Of a DNA stretch of 64,000 nucleotides, positions 23,626-34,296 are shown in pieces. The translations under genes were made by a program, and so were the position numbers. The stretch is from Lagopus muta (lineage: Eukaryota > Chordata > Aves > Galliformes > Phasianidae), in contig NC_064472.1 in assembly GCF_023343835.1 (NCBI RefSeq), positions 48,689,652 through 48,753,651 of the forward strand, in the 5' to 3' direction. Each line of letters begins with the position of its first letter. Within the stretch, counting starts at the first letter, position 1. The notes under the pieces were generated by a model, which did no database searches, was not told where the DNA came from, and saw only the letters and a program-made list of their open reading frames with translations.

Positions 23626-24496
23626 CCCGGAGCCTCAAAAATAGCTCCTTATTCATCCACACCGGTCTTCTTTCCCACCGGCTCATTTTGCAGCTCAGGG
23701 GGACTGCCTGCTCCTGCGCCCTTAAGACTTCCTTCTTGAAGAGCAACCAGCTCTCTTGGACCCCTTTACTCGCTACGACTGAATGCCAGGGGACTCCCCC
23801 TATTAGTCCCCTGAACAATTCAAAGTCCACCCTCCTGAAGTCCAAGGTAGCAATTTTACTATTCCCCCTCCAGGCTCCACCATGAATCACGAAGTCTATC
23901 ATTTCATGGTCACTCTGTCCAAGACAGCCTCCAACCTCCACATCCCCCACCAAACCTTCCCTGTTTGTGAACAGCAGGTCTAGTGGGGCAGTTCCTCTCG
24001 TGGGCTCTCTGACCAGCTGTATCAGGAAGTTGTCCTCTATGCATTCCAGAAACCTCCTAGACTGCTTCCTCTGTGCTGTGCTGTACTCCCAGCATATGTC
24101 AGGGAAGTTAAAGTCCCCCATGAGGACAAGGGCAGGCGACTGTGCAGCTCGTGCCAGCTGCTTATAGAATACCTTGTCTGTCTCTTCATCCTGATTTGGA
24201 GGTCTGTAACAGACGCCCACTAGGGTGCCTGTCTTGTCAGCCCTTCCTCTGATCTTTACCCATAGGGATTCAACGTTATCGTCCCCACTCATAATCTCAG
24301 TAGCGTAGAAGCATTCCCTGACATAGAGAGCCACACCACCACCCCGCCTTCCTTGCCTATCTTTCCTGAAGAGTTTGTAGCCATGCATTGCAGCACTCCA
24401 ATCGTGGGAGCAATCCCACCACGTTTCCGTTATGGCAACTAGGTCATAGTTTGCCTGCTGCACAATGACTTCCAACTCTTCTTGTTTGTTGCCCAT
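23504..24496 (-). pseudogene. CR1 ORF2, AP-type endonuclease part
   Basis: A 330-codon frame with apurinic-endonuclease-like motifs of non-LTR retrotransposons: AITETWW at residues 21-27 (catalytic Glu at 24), GDFNFPDICW at 127-136, LDLLFTNRE at 172-180 and SDHEMI at 195-200. This domain nicks target DNA to prime reverse transcription. The frame is genuine CR1 to about residue 290, after which the reading slips and the last 35-40 codons are out of frame relative to other CR1 copies. It is the N-terminal partner of the RT frame on its 3' side. Confidence 0.9.
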
Positions 24497-24539
24497 GCTG
24501 CGTGCATTAGTGTAGACGCACCTCAGCTGAGCCCCTCGC

Positions 24540-25087
24540 CTCTACTCAGCACTGGTGAGGCCGCACCTCAAGTACTGTGTTCAGTTTTGGGCCCCTCACT
24601 ACAAGAAAGACATTGAGGCCCTGGAACGTGTCCAGAAAAGGGCAACAAAACTGGTGAGGAGTCTGGAGCACAAGTCTTATGAGGAGCAGTTGAGGGAGTT
24701 GGGCTTGTTCAGTGTGAAGAAGAGGAGGCTCAGGGGAGACCTCATTGCACTCTACAACTTCCTGAAGGGAGGCTGTGGTGAAGAGGGATTTGGCCTCTTC
24801 TCCCAGGCAACGAGCAGGACACGGGGCAATGGCCACAAGTTGTACCAGAGGAGGTTTAGGTTAGACATGAGGACAAGCTGTTTCTCTCAGAGAGTGGTCA
24901 GGCACTGGAATGGCTGCCCAGGGAGGAGGTGGAGTCGCCGTCCCTGGCAGTGTTCAAGAGGCGTCTGGATGAGGAGCTGCAAGATGTGGTTTAGTGCTTG
25001 TGGTAGCAGTGGTAATGAGAAGTCGATTGGACTGCATGATCTTATAAGTCGTTTCTAACCTTGTGATTTTATGATTCTATGATTTCT
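24540..25087 (+). mobile_element. CR1 LINE, right half of the split element
   Basis: Resumes exactly where the left half stops, with codons reading [20 protein letters not shown] (about 24542-24601). It continues through [37 protein letters not shown] and the end of ORF2, and finishes with 3' UTR octamers (ATTTTATGATTCTATG at about 25067-25082). Together with 20474-21667 it makes one CR1 of about 1.74 kb. Confidence 0.92.
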
Positions 25088-25747
25088 AGAAAGGGACTTC
25101 AAAACACATGCCAGCCACAGTGATTTGGAACCTATGTATGTTTAGGAGTACAAGTGTTCATAGCAGATCATGAGTGAGAGCGATGCTCTAAGCATACTGT
25201 TTCCATTCCATCTGCTGGGGGTGCTGGTGTGTACTGTGCTTCCTTCTTCTGAATATAACCAGGGGCACGGCATGCTTCTGTTCTGTGGTTTATCGGTTGC
25301 CTGCCTTGGCCTGGACAGTTCATCACTCACGTTACAGAACCACAGGTTCCAATGATGGAGTTATTTTTAAAATTAGCAGTCACATTTTTAGATATATTTC
25401 ATAGCAGCATATTAGAGAAGACACAGGCTGTTAAGGGTAGGAGAACATCCTGGGGAAGTATTGCTATGTATGTGCTGTTCTTCTCTGCTTGTTTGCTTTT
25501 GATCATTGTTAGGGAGCCAGTACCTTTGATCTGACACTCTACAGATGCTATCATGTGTCAAGGGATTGCAATCTTTAAGTGCAGATTGGCTGTGAAAAGT
25601 ACCTTCTTCAGTAGCTGAAATCCAGAAAGACTAATAACGCTAGAATATTGACTTTATTTGTTGAATGGAGTGTTAAAGGATAGAAGAATTAAGTGACTGT
25701 CTTTTAAGCTTTTCTCTTAATACTGTGAAATTTTAAAATTATTTCTT

Positions 25748-26530
25748 TAGAATCATAGCATGATTCGGGTTGGAAGAGACCCAGACTACCCACTCCACCT
25801 AGCCTTGAACACCTCAAGGGATGGGGCATTTACAACTTTCCCAGGCAAACTGTTCCAGTGCTTCACCACCCTCTGAGTGATAAATTTCCTCCTAACAGCT
25901 AACCTAAATTTCCTGTCTTTTAGTATAAAACCATTCTCCCTGTTCTGTGAACACCATACCCGGGAGCCATTCTCTTCTCCAGGCTGAATGAGCCCAGCTC
26001 CCTCCACCTTTCTTTGTAGGGGATTTGTTCCAGCTCTCCAGTCATTCTCATGGCTCTCCTTTGAACACTTGTCAGCGATCTGTATCTTTCTTCTGCTGTG
26101 GGCCTCACACCTGAGGCCTCTGCCCTCATGAGTGCAGAGTAGATGGGGACAATCCCTCACTATTCTGGCCACCCCTCTTTTGATGCAGCTCAGGATACTA
26201 CTGGCCGTCCAGACTGCAAGTGCACACTGCTGGCTTGTGTCCAGCTTTTCATCTGTGAGGACCCACAAGTCCCTTTTGGCAGGGCTGCTCTCAGTGACTG
26301 CTTCTCCCAGTCTGTACACATCTGGAACCCATCCTAAGTGTGGCATCTTGCACTTAGCACAATGGTTCATTAGGTTCATGTGAGTCCTCTTCCCAAACCT
26401 GTCCAGGTCCCTCTGGATTGCATCTCTTCCTTCTGTTACATAAACTGCTGCTGAGCTCAGTGTACTCTCTGTGTCAAAAGACACTGAAGAGCACACTGCT
26501 GTGGTAGTGGCTGAGCTGAACCACACACTA
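25748..26530 (-). mobile_element. CR1 LINE, 5'-truncated, degraded
   Basis: Minus-strand CR1 with its 3' terminus at about 25748 (AGAATCATAGCATGATTCGG), the reversed 3' UTR, then ORF2 C-terminal region and part of the RT C-terminal half up to about 26530. A decayed open frame of 246 codons (25786-26526) still shows RDLDRF, MNLM-CAKCKMPHLG and VVKHWNSLPGKVVNAPSLEVF blocks, but large parts are missing or shifted. Confidence 0.85.
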
Positions 26531-29500
26531 TCTTCAGTAACTATCCAAATACAGAACTGTTTGAGAATGGTTGCTCATTTGCAGTGCATTGTTGAGTGTA
26601 CATGGAGAGCTTACTACCTTTCAATGATTAGCTTATTATTTTGTGAGTGATTGTAAAAATGCAAATTACTTATTTTTTTGTATTGGCTCCGCAACATATT
26701 TTAACTATTGAAACTCAGCAAATATTGATTGACCAATTTGTATATCCACTGGTTTTAAAGTAGTGTATATATCTCAAAATAAAACTAAATTAGCTGAGGT
26801 TCAATTGTCCTTTTTGACACCACTTTTATGAAGCATGCTGAAATTCACTGTAAGACATCTTTGGCATGTGAAATGCAAGATAAATCATGTGGGTATCTGC
26901 CAGAAGTAGTAAAGATATCTTCTCAGTGAGAGCAAGCAGCTCTTGAAGATTTTTTTTCTTTTTTTTTTTTTTTGTATGAATTTATCATATTGTCTTTCCA
27001 TCTAGCTACTTCAACTCGTGATGCCATCTTAATTTTCTTTCCCTTTAAGAGTAACTATTCTTCAATGTCTTTTTGAGGGATTTTTTTCATAATATCCTTA
27101 ACGTTACTTCCCATTGATTCCACAGTAAATTGTTTCTTTATTTGCACATTGCGTTGCACAGCTCAATTTTGCCACTAGTAATAGTGATTGTGATAAGGAG
27201 AAGCCAACCAGAGACAGAAGTCAGGCTTGTCCTCAAGCTGCATCTCCCACTGATGTGGTTGGAACAGAGCACTAGTTTGATGTGTCATTGATCAGACCCT
27301 GAAAGGCAGCTATGGATTTATCTGTCCATGCTAAACAGGGAAATATCATACCTGGAAATACACCTGTCGGCATTAGTACCAGTTGAAGTCTCTGTTAACA
27401 CTGGACCTTTGAAATAGCTTTGCACTATTAAAAAAGTATTTTAAGTACAGATTACATAGAAAATGTTCACTGAATCCTACAATTTTGACTTCAAATAAAC
27501 AACTGTATAATATGTTGGTTTCATTTGTTTCCCACAAAGAATAAAAAGTGTTGGGTTTAGTTTCCAGGCCATTAAGTAGCTTGGATCTTGGAGATGTGTT
27601 AACTGTTTTTTTTGCATCCGTAATTCATAATCAGACACATAAAATGCATCTGATATTAGCTGAAATTTTTGATTCAACATTTTAAATTTTATGAGGGTGC
27701 ACGGAGGCTGTGCTGAGAATCATCAGCAATAAAACGTGATCCTTCACAATCGTACAAATCAGAGTTTTATCACTTCTGTAAAACAATTTTTTCCATTGCT
27801 ACTTCTGTCATAGTGTATGGAATAATTGAAAACAAAGATTGCTGTCTAGTATGCATGTGGTTCTTGTCTGTATACTCAGGCATCTACTGCTGTAACCAAA
27901 AGTTTCTATTAGTTAGTAGAGACTTAGCAAGTTGCAGAGAGTTGTTATTGGATTTCTGTCCTATTGATTTTTGCAATCTTTTTGCTCCATAGTGAGTCAG
28001 TGGAAGAGTGAAATATCACATGCTGAAAATGTTTCCTGCCTCTCTTGCCCTTCTACATCTTAAAGTGCAAGGCTAGACTTCTGGAGATTCAGTTCCTATC
28101 TTTCCTGAATCGGAGATGTAAGGAAACAGGCTTGCAGCTTCTTTTGTTGCTGAGGTGCTTGGTGATTTAGTGAATGTACTAAAATGTGCTGGGAGAAAAA
28201 TGTGATTGGACACAGAAGTAGATGTAGATGTAGATAGTGTTGAAAAATTGTGCAAGTCATGCTAGGAAGTACATGCTGTAAGACTGTTTCTTTTATGTGC
28301 CATACTAAAATATTATCTTTTGTGAGATTCTCCTTTAACTGTGAAAATGATTTAATTCATGCAACTAGTAAAACATAGTTCATCCTTTTTAAATACAGCA
28401 AGTATAAATTATTCATAGTTGCTGCTTATGACTGGGCTTTTACCATTCAGGAAGAATTTTGAATACAATGTGTGGCTGCAAAGAACGTGAGGAAGCCTGT
28501 GGTAGCTGTAGGTTACTCATATAACCTTGATGTCCTTCTGTTGTGTACATGCATAATAACCCGATGTGGCTTGTATTTTCTCTATGGGAGCTTTTGTTTC
28601 TTTCATCAAATAGCATGCGTTCTGAATAGGTACATAGTGGATAAGGCTTATTTCTGTAATTGACTGAAGAGCAAGGAACTTCAGAGAACACTTTCTGGAG
28701 TCAGGCTACTGTGAAGATTGTTGTAGGTTCTGATGAAAAATTCTGAAACTTTCTCTGGTAAACGAGTTAAGCCAACAGTGTTGTTACTCTGTATGTTTAG
28801 CGTGGCATAAAAGTCAGGCACTTTCAGAAGAAACTGCCTTCAAGCTCAGGCAGTGCCAGTATTGGCTACTACACTACCAACATTGATTTCTGTGTCTCAT
28901 TTTACTGTGCGTTAGTTCTCTTTCACCTCATGGGCTGCTAAGAAAATGATTGTATTAATGTTTGTAAAACACTGCTAATTTGGTCAGCAATTTAAAGCCT
29001 GTCAAGGAATACATACTTCTGCATTCATGAGTGCTAAGGTTAGGCTAGACTGTAGGAATTAGAAGAAGCGATAGACAGGCAGCGTCTGTGCTGCAGTCTA
29101 GAGCTGTAATTGCAGTTCATGAAGTTCATCTTAAGAAGTTCGAGGCTGATCAGTGTGCAAATGGGTTTTTGCTGTTTACACAGAAAACAGAAGGCAGCCC
29201 ATATTTAAAAAAAAATGCAAGACTGTGGAAATTATACATGTGGGCTCAAGTCTTCAATGATGTGACCATGTGATTTATCAGTAGAGGTGGTGATGTTTAA
29301 AAACTGCCACAAATGTGTGTTTTTGCCCTGCAGCACTTCTTATGAGATTATCAAATGATGTCTGCATTGTGCAGTGAGACTGGACTGCTTTGGGAGAAAA
29401 CTGTGAAATTAAGGACACTGCCCTAGTGTGTTTATCATGAGAACAGAGGAAGATGGCATAGGATCCTCTTCAGGATCCTCTTTTACTTTTGGCAGGTTGA

Positions 29501-30041
29501 CGCTTGCTGTTAGTGCAGTGGTTAGGAACAAACTATCTAGTGATTTTCCAGGTATCCATTTACTATAGGTGCTATGCCTGAGAACTGATCATTTATTTGG
29601 AATTTTCTGTGTTCTTTGGATAGTGTCCATAAAAGCCAAATATTTCGGGTCACTAGTAATGAAACAGTATAATGGCAGTTGTTATCATGTGCACAAGTGT
29701 GTGTTTCTTTGCTTAAATAAATTGGTTTGATCTTCAGTATCTCAAAAGTACTTTTATGTGTTTCCTCATATCTCCACCTTCAGGTAGGGAAGCTCTGTTA
29801 TACAATTGTGTTTTACGGAAGGGAAACTGGAGAACACAAAAATTAATTAATCTGTCAATTGAAAATAACAGGGCATGAGATCTCTTTCAGTCACAGCTTT
29901 GTGTTTGGTTCTCTGACATTTCTCTGCTTCAAAGCGACAATGGTGTGGCTAAGTCACTTCAGTGTTAAGTGTTAATAGGTGCTCTTTGTAACTGTAAAGC
30001 TTTATTTGGTTTGTTTCTCATGATTTTTGTTTTGCTTTCAG

Positions 30042-30299
30042 ATGTGGTGAAGAGCCTTTGTTTTCATCTGTACAGTTTATAGTGCCTTAAAGATGGGGTT
30101 TGGAAGTGACTTGAAGTATTCGCATGATGCTTTATTAAAACTGCAAGACTGGGAACTACGACTGCTCGAAACGGTCAAGAAATTTATGGTCATGCGTGTA
30201 AAAAGTGATAAAGAGTATGCCTCCACTTTACAGAATCTTTGTAATCAGGTAGATAAAGAAAGCACTTGTCAATTGGATTATATCAGCAATGTATCCAAG
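30042..30299 (+). CDS. FER: FER exon with start codon (residues 1-69)
   Basis: The acceptor is TTTTGCTTTCAG (AG at 30040-30041) and the exon starts with 51 untranslated bases. The ATG is at 30093, in context AAAGATGGG. Coding runs 30093-30299, 207 bases, ending in phase 0 at AAG|GTAAGA. The encoded stretch starts [10 protein letters not shown] and includes [16 protein letters not shown] (about 17-32) and [17 protein letters not shown] (about 38-54), the first helices of the F-BAR domain, which dimerises and binds acidic curved membrane. This N-terminus is the FER type and not FES. The open reading past 30299 into the intron (to 30347) is not coding. Confidence 0.96.
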
Positions 30300-33200
30300 G
30301 TAAGACTGAGGAATTACGAATTTGGAATATCCTTAGAATTAAATATTTGATTTTTGTTTGTTTTGTTTGAGTTGGATTCTTCCTGATTCATCTTCTTGGG
30401 AGTTAATGTTTCTGAAGTTTTTAACTGCTTTTAGTTCTTTGCTGGATTGTGGAGCACTTGAACTCCAGTCTTGCTTTGAATTTAGTAAGTAAAATAGAAT
30501 CCTAAATTCTTAAATTTCAGTATTTTATGTCTCCATGCTTCACCTCCTTTGTTTTGAAAACAAAATATGTTACTGTGAGCTTTTCTTTTGAGACAGTTAA
30601 ATGGAAACTATTGTTTATGTTGTATAGAGTTTGTGACAGAAATAGAAAAATGCCAGGAAACTTAAGGCAAAGTGTAGCATACCAACTGTTATTCACACCA
30701 CAGTGTGTGAAGTTAAAACAAAAACTTAATTCAGGATGTTCCTTGTACTTGTGAAGTTATTTTCCACCCAATTTACAATAATTTTGTTGATTTTTCTATA
30801 AAGAAAGGCTATGTTTTCTCCAAGTTATTGTCAGACTTGCAGTAAGTACAGTGAAGGTGTAGTTGAAGGAAACTTCCCTGTTCCACCTGCTAGTAAACTT
30901 TCCTCTTGACTTCGATTCCTTTCTGACTACAGAACGTAATTCTGTTTTATGGCTTATTCAATTTTTGATCCTTCTGCTGCTGCAGTGCTTACACAGTTCC
31001 GTCAGTCTGGCATGAATCCTGCTCTCTGCAGAAGGCTGGTTTGGGGACAAGTTGAATTCTACACAAAGCATTTTTTATGCAGTGTGCTTATGAAGTTGCT
31101 GCTTGAGATCAAGTTATGGCATTGCAGCAGGAGCATTAGTGCTCTGTTTGCAGCCGTCTCGATCGGTACTAGTGAAAGTAAAGTGACTGTGTGGCTTGAA
31201 AGCTGCACTGAAGTAGCTAGCTTGCTTCAGCTGCCCTGAATAGCACTGGGTAGTGTTTATCTGTAATGAATTCTGTTGTTGCCTGCCCCACCCAATATTT
31301 CTTGTCTTGTAAGCTGCTGCGCTTGTTTTTTTGTGTTTGTTTTTTTTCATCTGTTGCGTTTTGGTGGTATGTTTGAAATGCTGTTCACGTAGTTATGTAT
31401 CTTACCCACAGTTGTGATGATTTTGGTAAATTTACATAAAACTTTTTTGTTCACTGATGGCAAAATCATGTATTTTTTTCAAGCTTTCTGCTGTCAGATC
31501 CCAGAGTTTTTACAGAATTACAACAATACTATTAATATTTCTTGCTGTTGCTGCCCCACTGGGATTCTTCTTACGTGGTAGCAAAAAAGCCTTGCAGTGC
31601 TTATGGACAACAAAACAGAGTGGATTCTGGCTAAAATGGTAAAGGAGCGCTGGCACCTTTTGAATACTGAGCATTGCAACCCTTCAGGTTCACCTTCAGG
31701 TGATTAGCTCTCTGCTCAGTTGAGCCTCTATAAGAAGTTGACTACGTGTCTTAAACCATTTTCTATGCAGGTTAAACAGAAGCATTTGTTTCACATTTTT
31801 AAGTGCTGTTTTGGATGTTGCTACTCAAGTTAATCTTTCAGGTTACTTTTGTTCCTTTCATTTTATTTTTCTGTCGAGGAAGTGCTGTTTTCCTCCTAAG
31901 CCCCTGATCTCTGATCTTTCACATAACTACAAAAATATTCATGTAATACTGATAGATCATTTGCATAGGCTTGCCTTGAAATTACACTGTCAGCTTGGAT
32001 TTTATGCTAGCAGAGTGATATATTGTCATATTGCTTTTAGTAGGTAAAATATCTAAGTTATCATTTGATTACTTGAGTTGTTCTAATATATATTGCTATT
32101 TAATTATTCTTTTTGTCTCTTTCTGACATTTTACATAATTAAAATCTGACACAGTTTTTGTGGGATGTAAATAGTATCTTATACTTCCTGAATTAAAATA
32201 CTGTCTCTGCATACTTACGTATGTTTTGTGTGCATATGTGTCTAAAAATGTTTTCTAATCAAACAATATTATATTTTACAGTTTTTGCTGGATTGTGGGT
32301 TTTTATAGGAAAGGAAGTGCTTTGCCTTTCTGATGACTCCACCCAGCTGCTTTTTTGTCCCTTAAATCTTAATTTTTGTAGTTTTTCTCCTATTATAATC
32401 TTTCACCTTCTGCTATTTAAAAACAATAACATTTTACAGAACACAGAAATCTTGTTCAACTAGTGCTTTCTCATCTAAAAAGAGGAATATGAGGAAAGGG
32501 AAAATATGCAAATCATTTTATTTGTTTTTTAAAAAGATCACTTTTCCTTTGGTGTCAGTCTTGGGTTAATTTTTAAATAGAAGGACAGGTTTTTGCTAGG
32601 TGTCAGACTTACTTGGGCTTGTTTGGTGAATTGCAGGCTATGTATTTCTTTATTGATTGAAGCTGTGTTTGTCTGGCAATAAATCACCCAAAGAAATGCA
32701 TTACTTTTATTACTTTTTCACCTCCGAGAGTGCTATGATGAGCTTTTCTGTAACCACTCTTCTCATATGTATTTTTGATGTTATTTTTATTGTACACAGC
32801 TTTGTGACATGGCTTCTGAAGTCATTTGGAAAGTTCTCTGTAAATGGAGAGATAAACACTTTTCAGATGTAACCAGTAATCTTCAGACTCTGAGCTTATT
32901 ATATAACATCACGCTTACAGCAGTTATGCCAGTGGTTGCTAGAATTCTTATCAGCTAAAGGAAATATTAAAGATGGTTTACTGCATACAGGAATTAACTG
33001 TCTTCCATTTTGTTCTCTAAATTACAGTTGGCTAGCAGCATTGTTGTGTATAAGTATGTATGCATATGTATGTATGTACATGCTCATATAAACATACATA
33101 TGTATGTTTGTATATGATAAAAAAGATGAGATCTGCCGAACAAATGAATTTTGTAAGTTTTCACGATATAAGGTGTATTTCTATGTTTAAAAATATTAAG

Positions 33201-34122
33201 ACAAGTGCCATTAAAACTAATGTACCAGCTGCATTCAATAACTGGTAATTGTATTGGAAACAGCCACGCTGAAATGTTAACTGCAGTACAGCAGTCTGTG
33301 TTAGTGAGTTATATCTAATGAATCCAATGCTGTTCCTGTCAACAAAGTGTAACGGGCAAGGGTTTTTAAGGGTAACAAATACTTCCATCTGAACTGAACT
33401 CTAATTCTTGACTTTTCGTCTGTAGTGCATCAAAAGTCTCTCTGTTCAGCACTCAATTCTTATCAAAAGCCACGATATATTAAGCAGTCCTGAAAACAGA
33501 CTGATGGGATGGCTAAAGAAGTTATTAAAGTAAGGTTGCAAAAAGCCGCTTGGTTGCCGTGACAGGGAACTTCTAATCTGTTAGCAGCATTACACCGCGC
33601 TGCTGCTGGTGGCTTGGTGCTGTCAGTTATGCAAAGCAGCTGGCAAATGGTGTTGTCTTGAACAGTAATAATTCAAATGCTTATCACTGTGAGGTATTTA
33701 GACCAGGACAAAGAAGTAATTTATCAATCAGAGTAAATGATCAGGTGGTGGGAAAGCAAAGAGCACAGGAATGTGCTTGTCAGATGTGTTGAAGATGTGA
33801 TCTGAAAAAAGCTGTAGAGCTTTTGTGAGTGTTCAGAAGTGCAAAGAATACTCTGTGGAGTGACTGTGTGATGCTGCGTTTTTGTCCCTGGTGCTTTTTT
33901 TATGAGTTTACGACTAAGTTCACTGCATGATTTTGTTACAGGAGAAGGAATTTTTGTGGAAGATCTCAAGTGAATTTGGGAAGTTCAGTTTTTATTTGTT
34001 GTTGTTTGTTTGTTTGTTTTTAACTGAATGCATCTTTTACCACAACCCATTTTCATTGTTTAGTTATTTGTAAGCTAGAATAAGTGACTCTTCTCTCCTG
34101 ATTTTATTTTATTTTTTTATAG
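30300..34122 (+). other. FER: FER intron between coding exons 1 and 2
   Basis: About 3.8 kb with no recognised transposon. It contains a TATG/CATA-type simple repeat at 33049-33115 and a GTTT repeat at about 33991-34021. Open frames of 60-96 codons show no domain. No RNA gene was recognised. Confidence 0.7.
33049..33115. repeat. TATG/CATA-rich simple repeat
   Basis: Imperfect run of GTATG and CATA tetranucleotide-like units. The two strands' units alternate, so it is partly self-complementary. Confidence 0.75.
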
Positions 34123-34296
34123 TCTTGGTTGCTCGTGGTACAACAAACAGAACAGCTGAGCAAAATAATGAAGACGCATGCAGAAGATCTTAATTCCGGG
34201 CCTTTACATAGGCTTACAATGATGATCAAGGACAAACAGCAAGTGAAGAAGAGTTACATAGGGGTTCATCAACAAATTGAAGCAGAGATGTACAAG
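34123..34296 (+). CDS. FER: FER coding exon 2 (residues 70-127)
   Basis: The acceptor is TTATTTTTTTATAG (AG at 34121-34122); the donor is TACAAG|GTATTT at 34297. The exon is 174 bases, 58 codons, phase 0 at both ends, so it could be skipped without a frameshift. It encodes [20 protein letters not shown] sequence, [20 protein letters not shown] and [15 protein letters not shown], a long helical, charged segment that continues the F-BAR bundle. Confidence 0.95.

Larger units (their letters stand above)
21668..24538 (-). mobile_element. Young CR1 LINE inserted into an older CR1
   Basis: A minus-strand CR1 of about 2.87 kb whose 3' end is at about 21668 (reversed octamers CATAGAATCATAGAAT at 21672-21687) and whose 5' end is at about 24538, just before the conserved start of the endonuclease. 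It interrupts the plus-strand CR1 that continues on both sides, so it is the later arrival. At most two or three bases seem to be repeated at the junctions, in keeping with the short or absent target duplications known for CR1. It is the best preserved element in the window. Confidence 0.93.
4362..30041 (+). other. FER: FER intron 2 (proposed), repeat-rich
   Basis: A 25.7-kb intron upstream of the ATG exon. Transposon content is listed separately. The remaining unique stretches (about 4362-6920, 7750-9540, 12530-14020, 15040-18000, 18560-20470, 25090-25745 and 26530-30041) show no coding exon, tRNA or other RNA gene that I can support. They do contain simple repeats, a conserved-looking AT-rich block at 5380-5780, a perfect palindrome at 16377-16402 and a paired GAAAGTGAAA motif at 19804-19835. 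Confidence 0.6.

Noticed and set aside
30300..30347. FER reading frame continuing past the first coding exon
   Set aside because: The consensus donor AAG|GTAAGA at 30299/30300 and the in-phase next exon at 34123 show that this tail is intron read-through.
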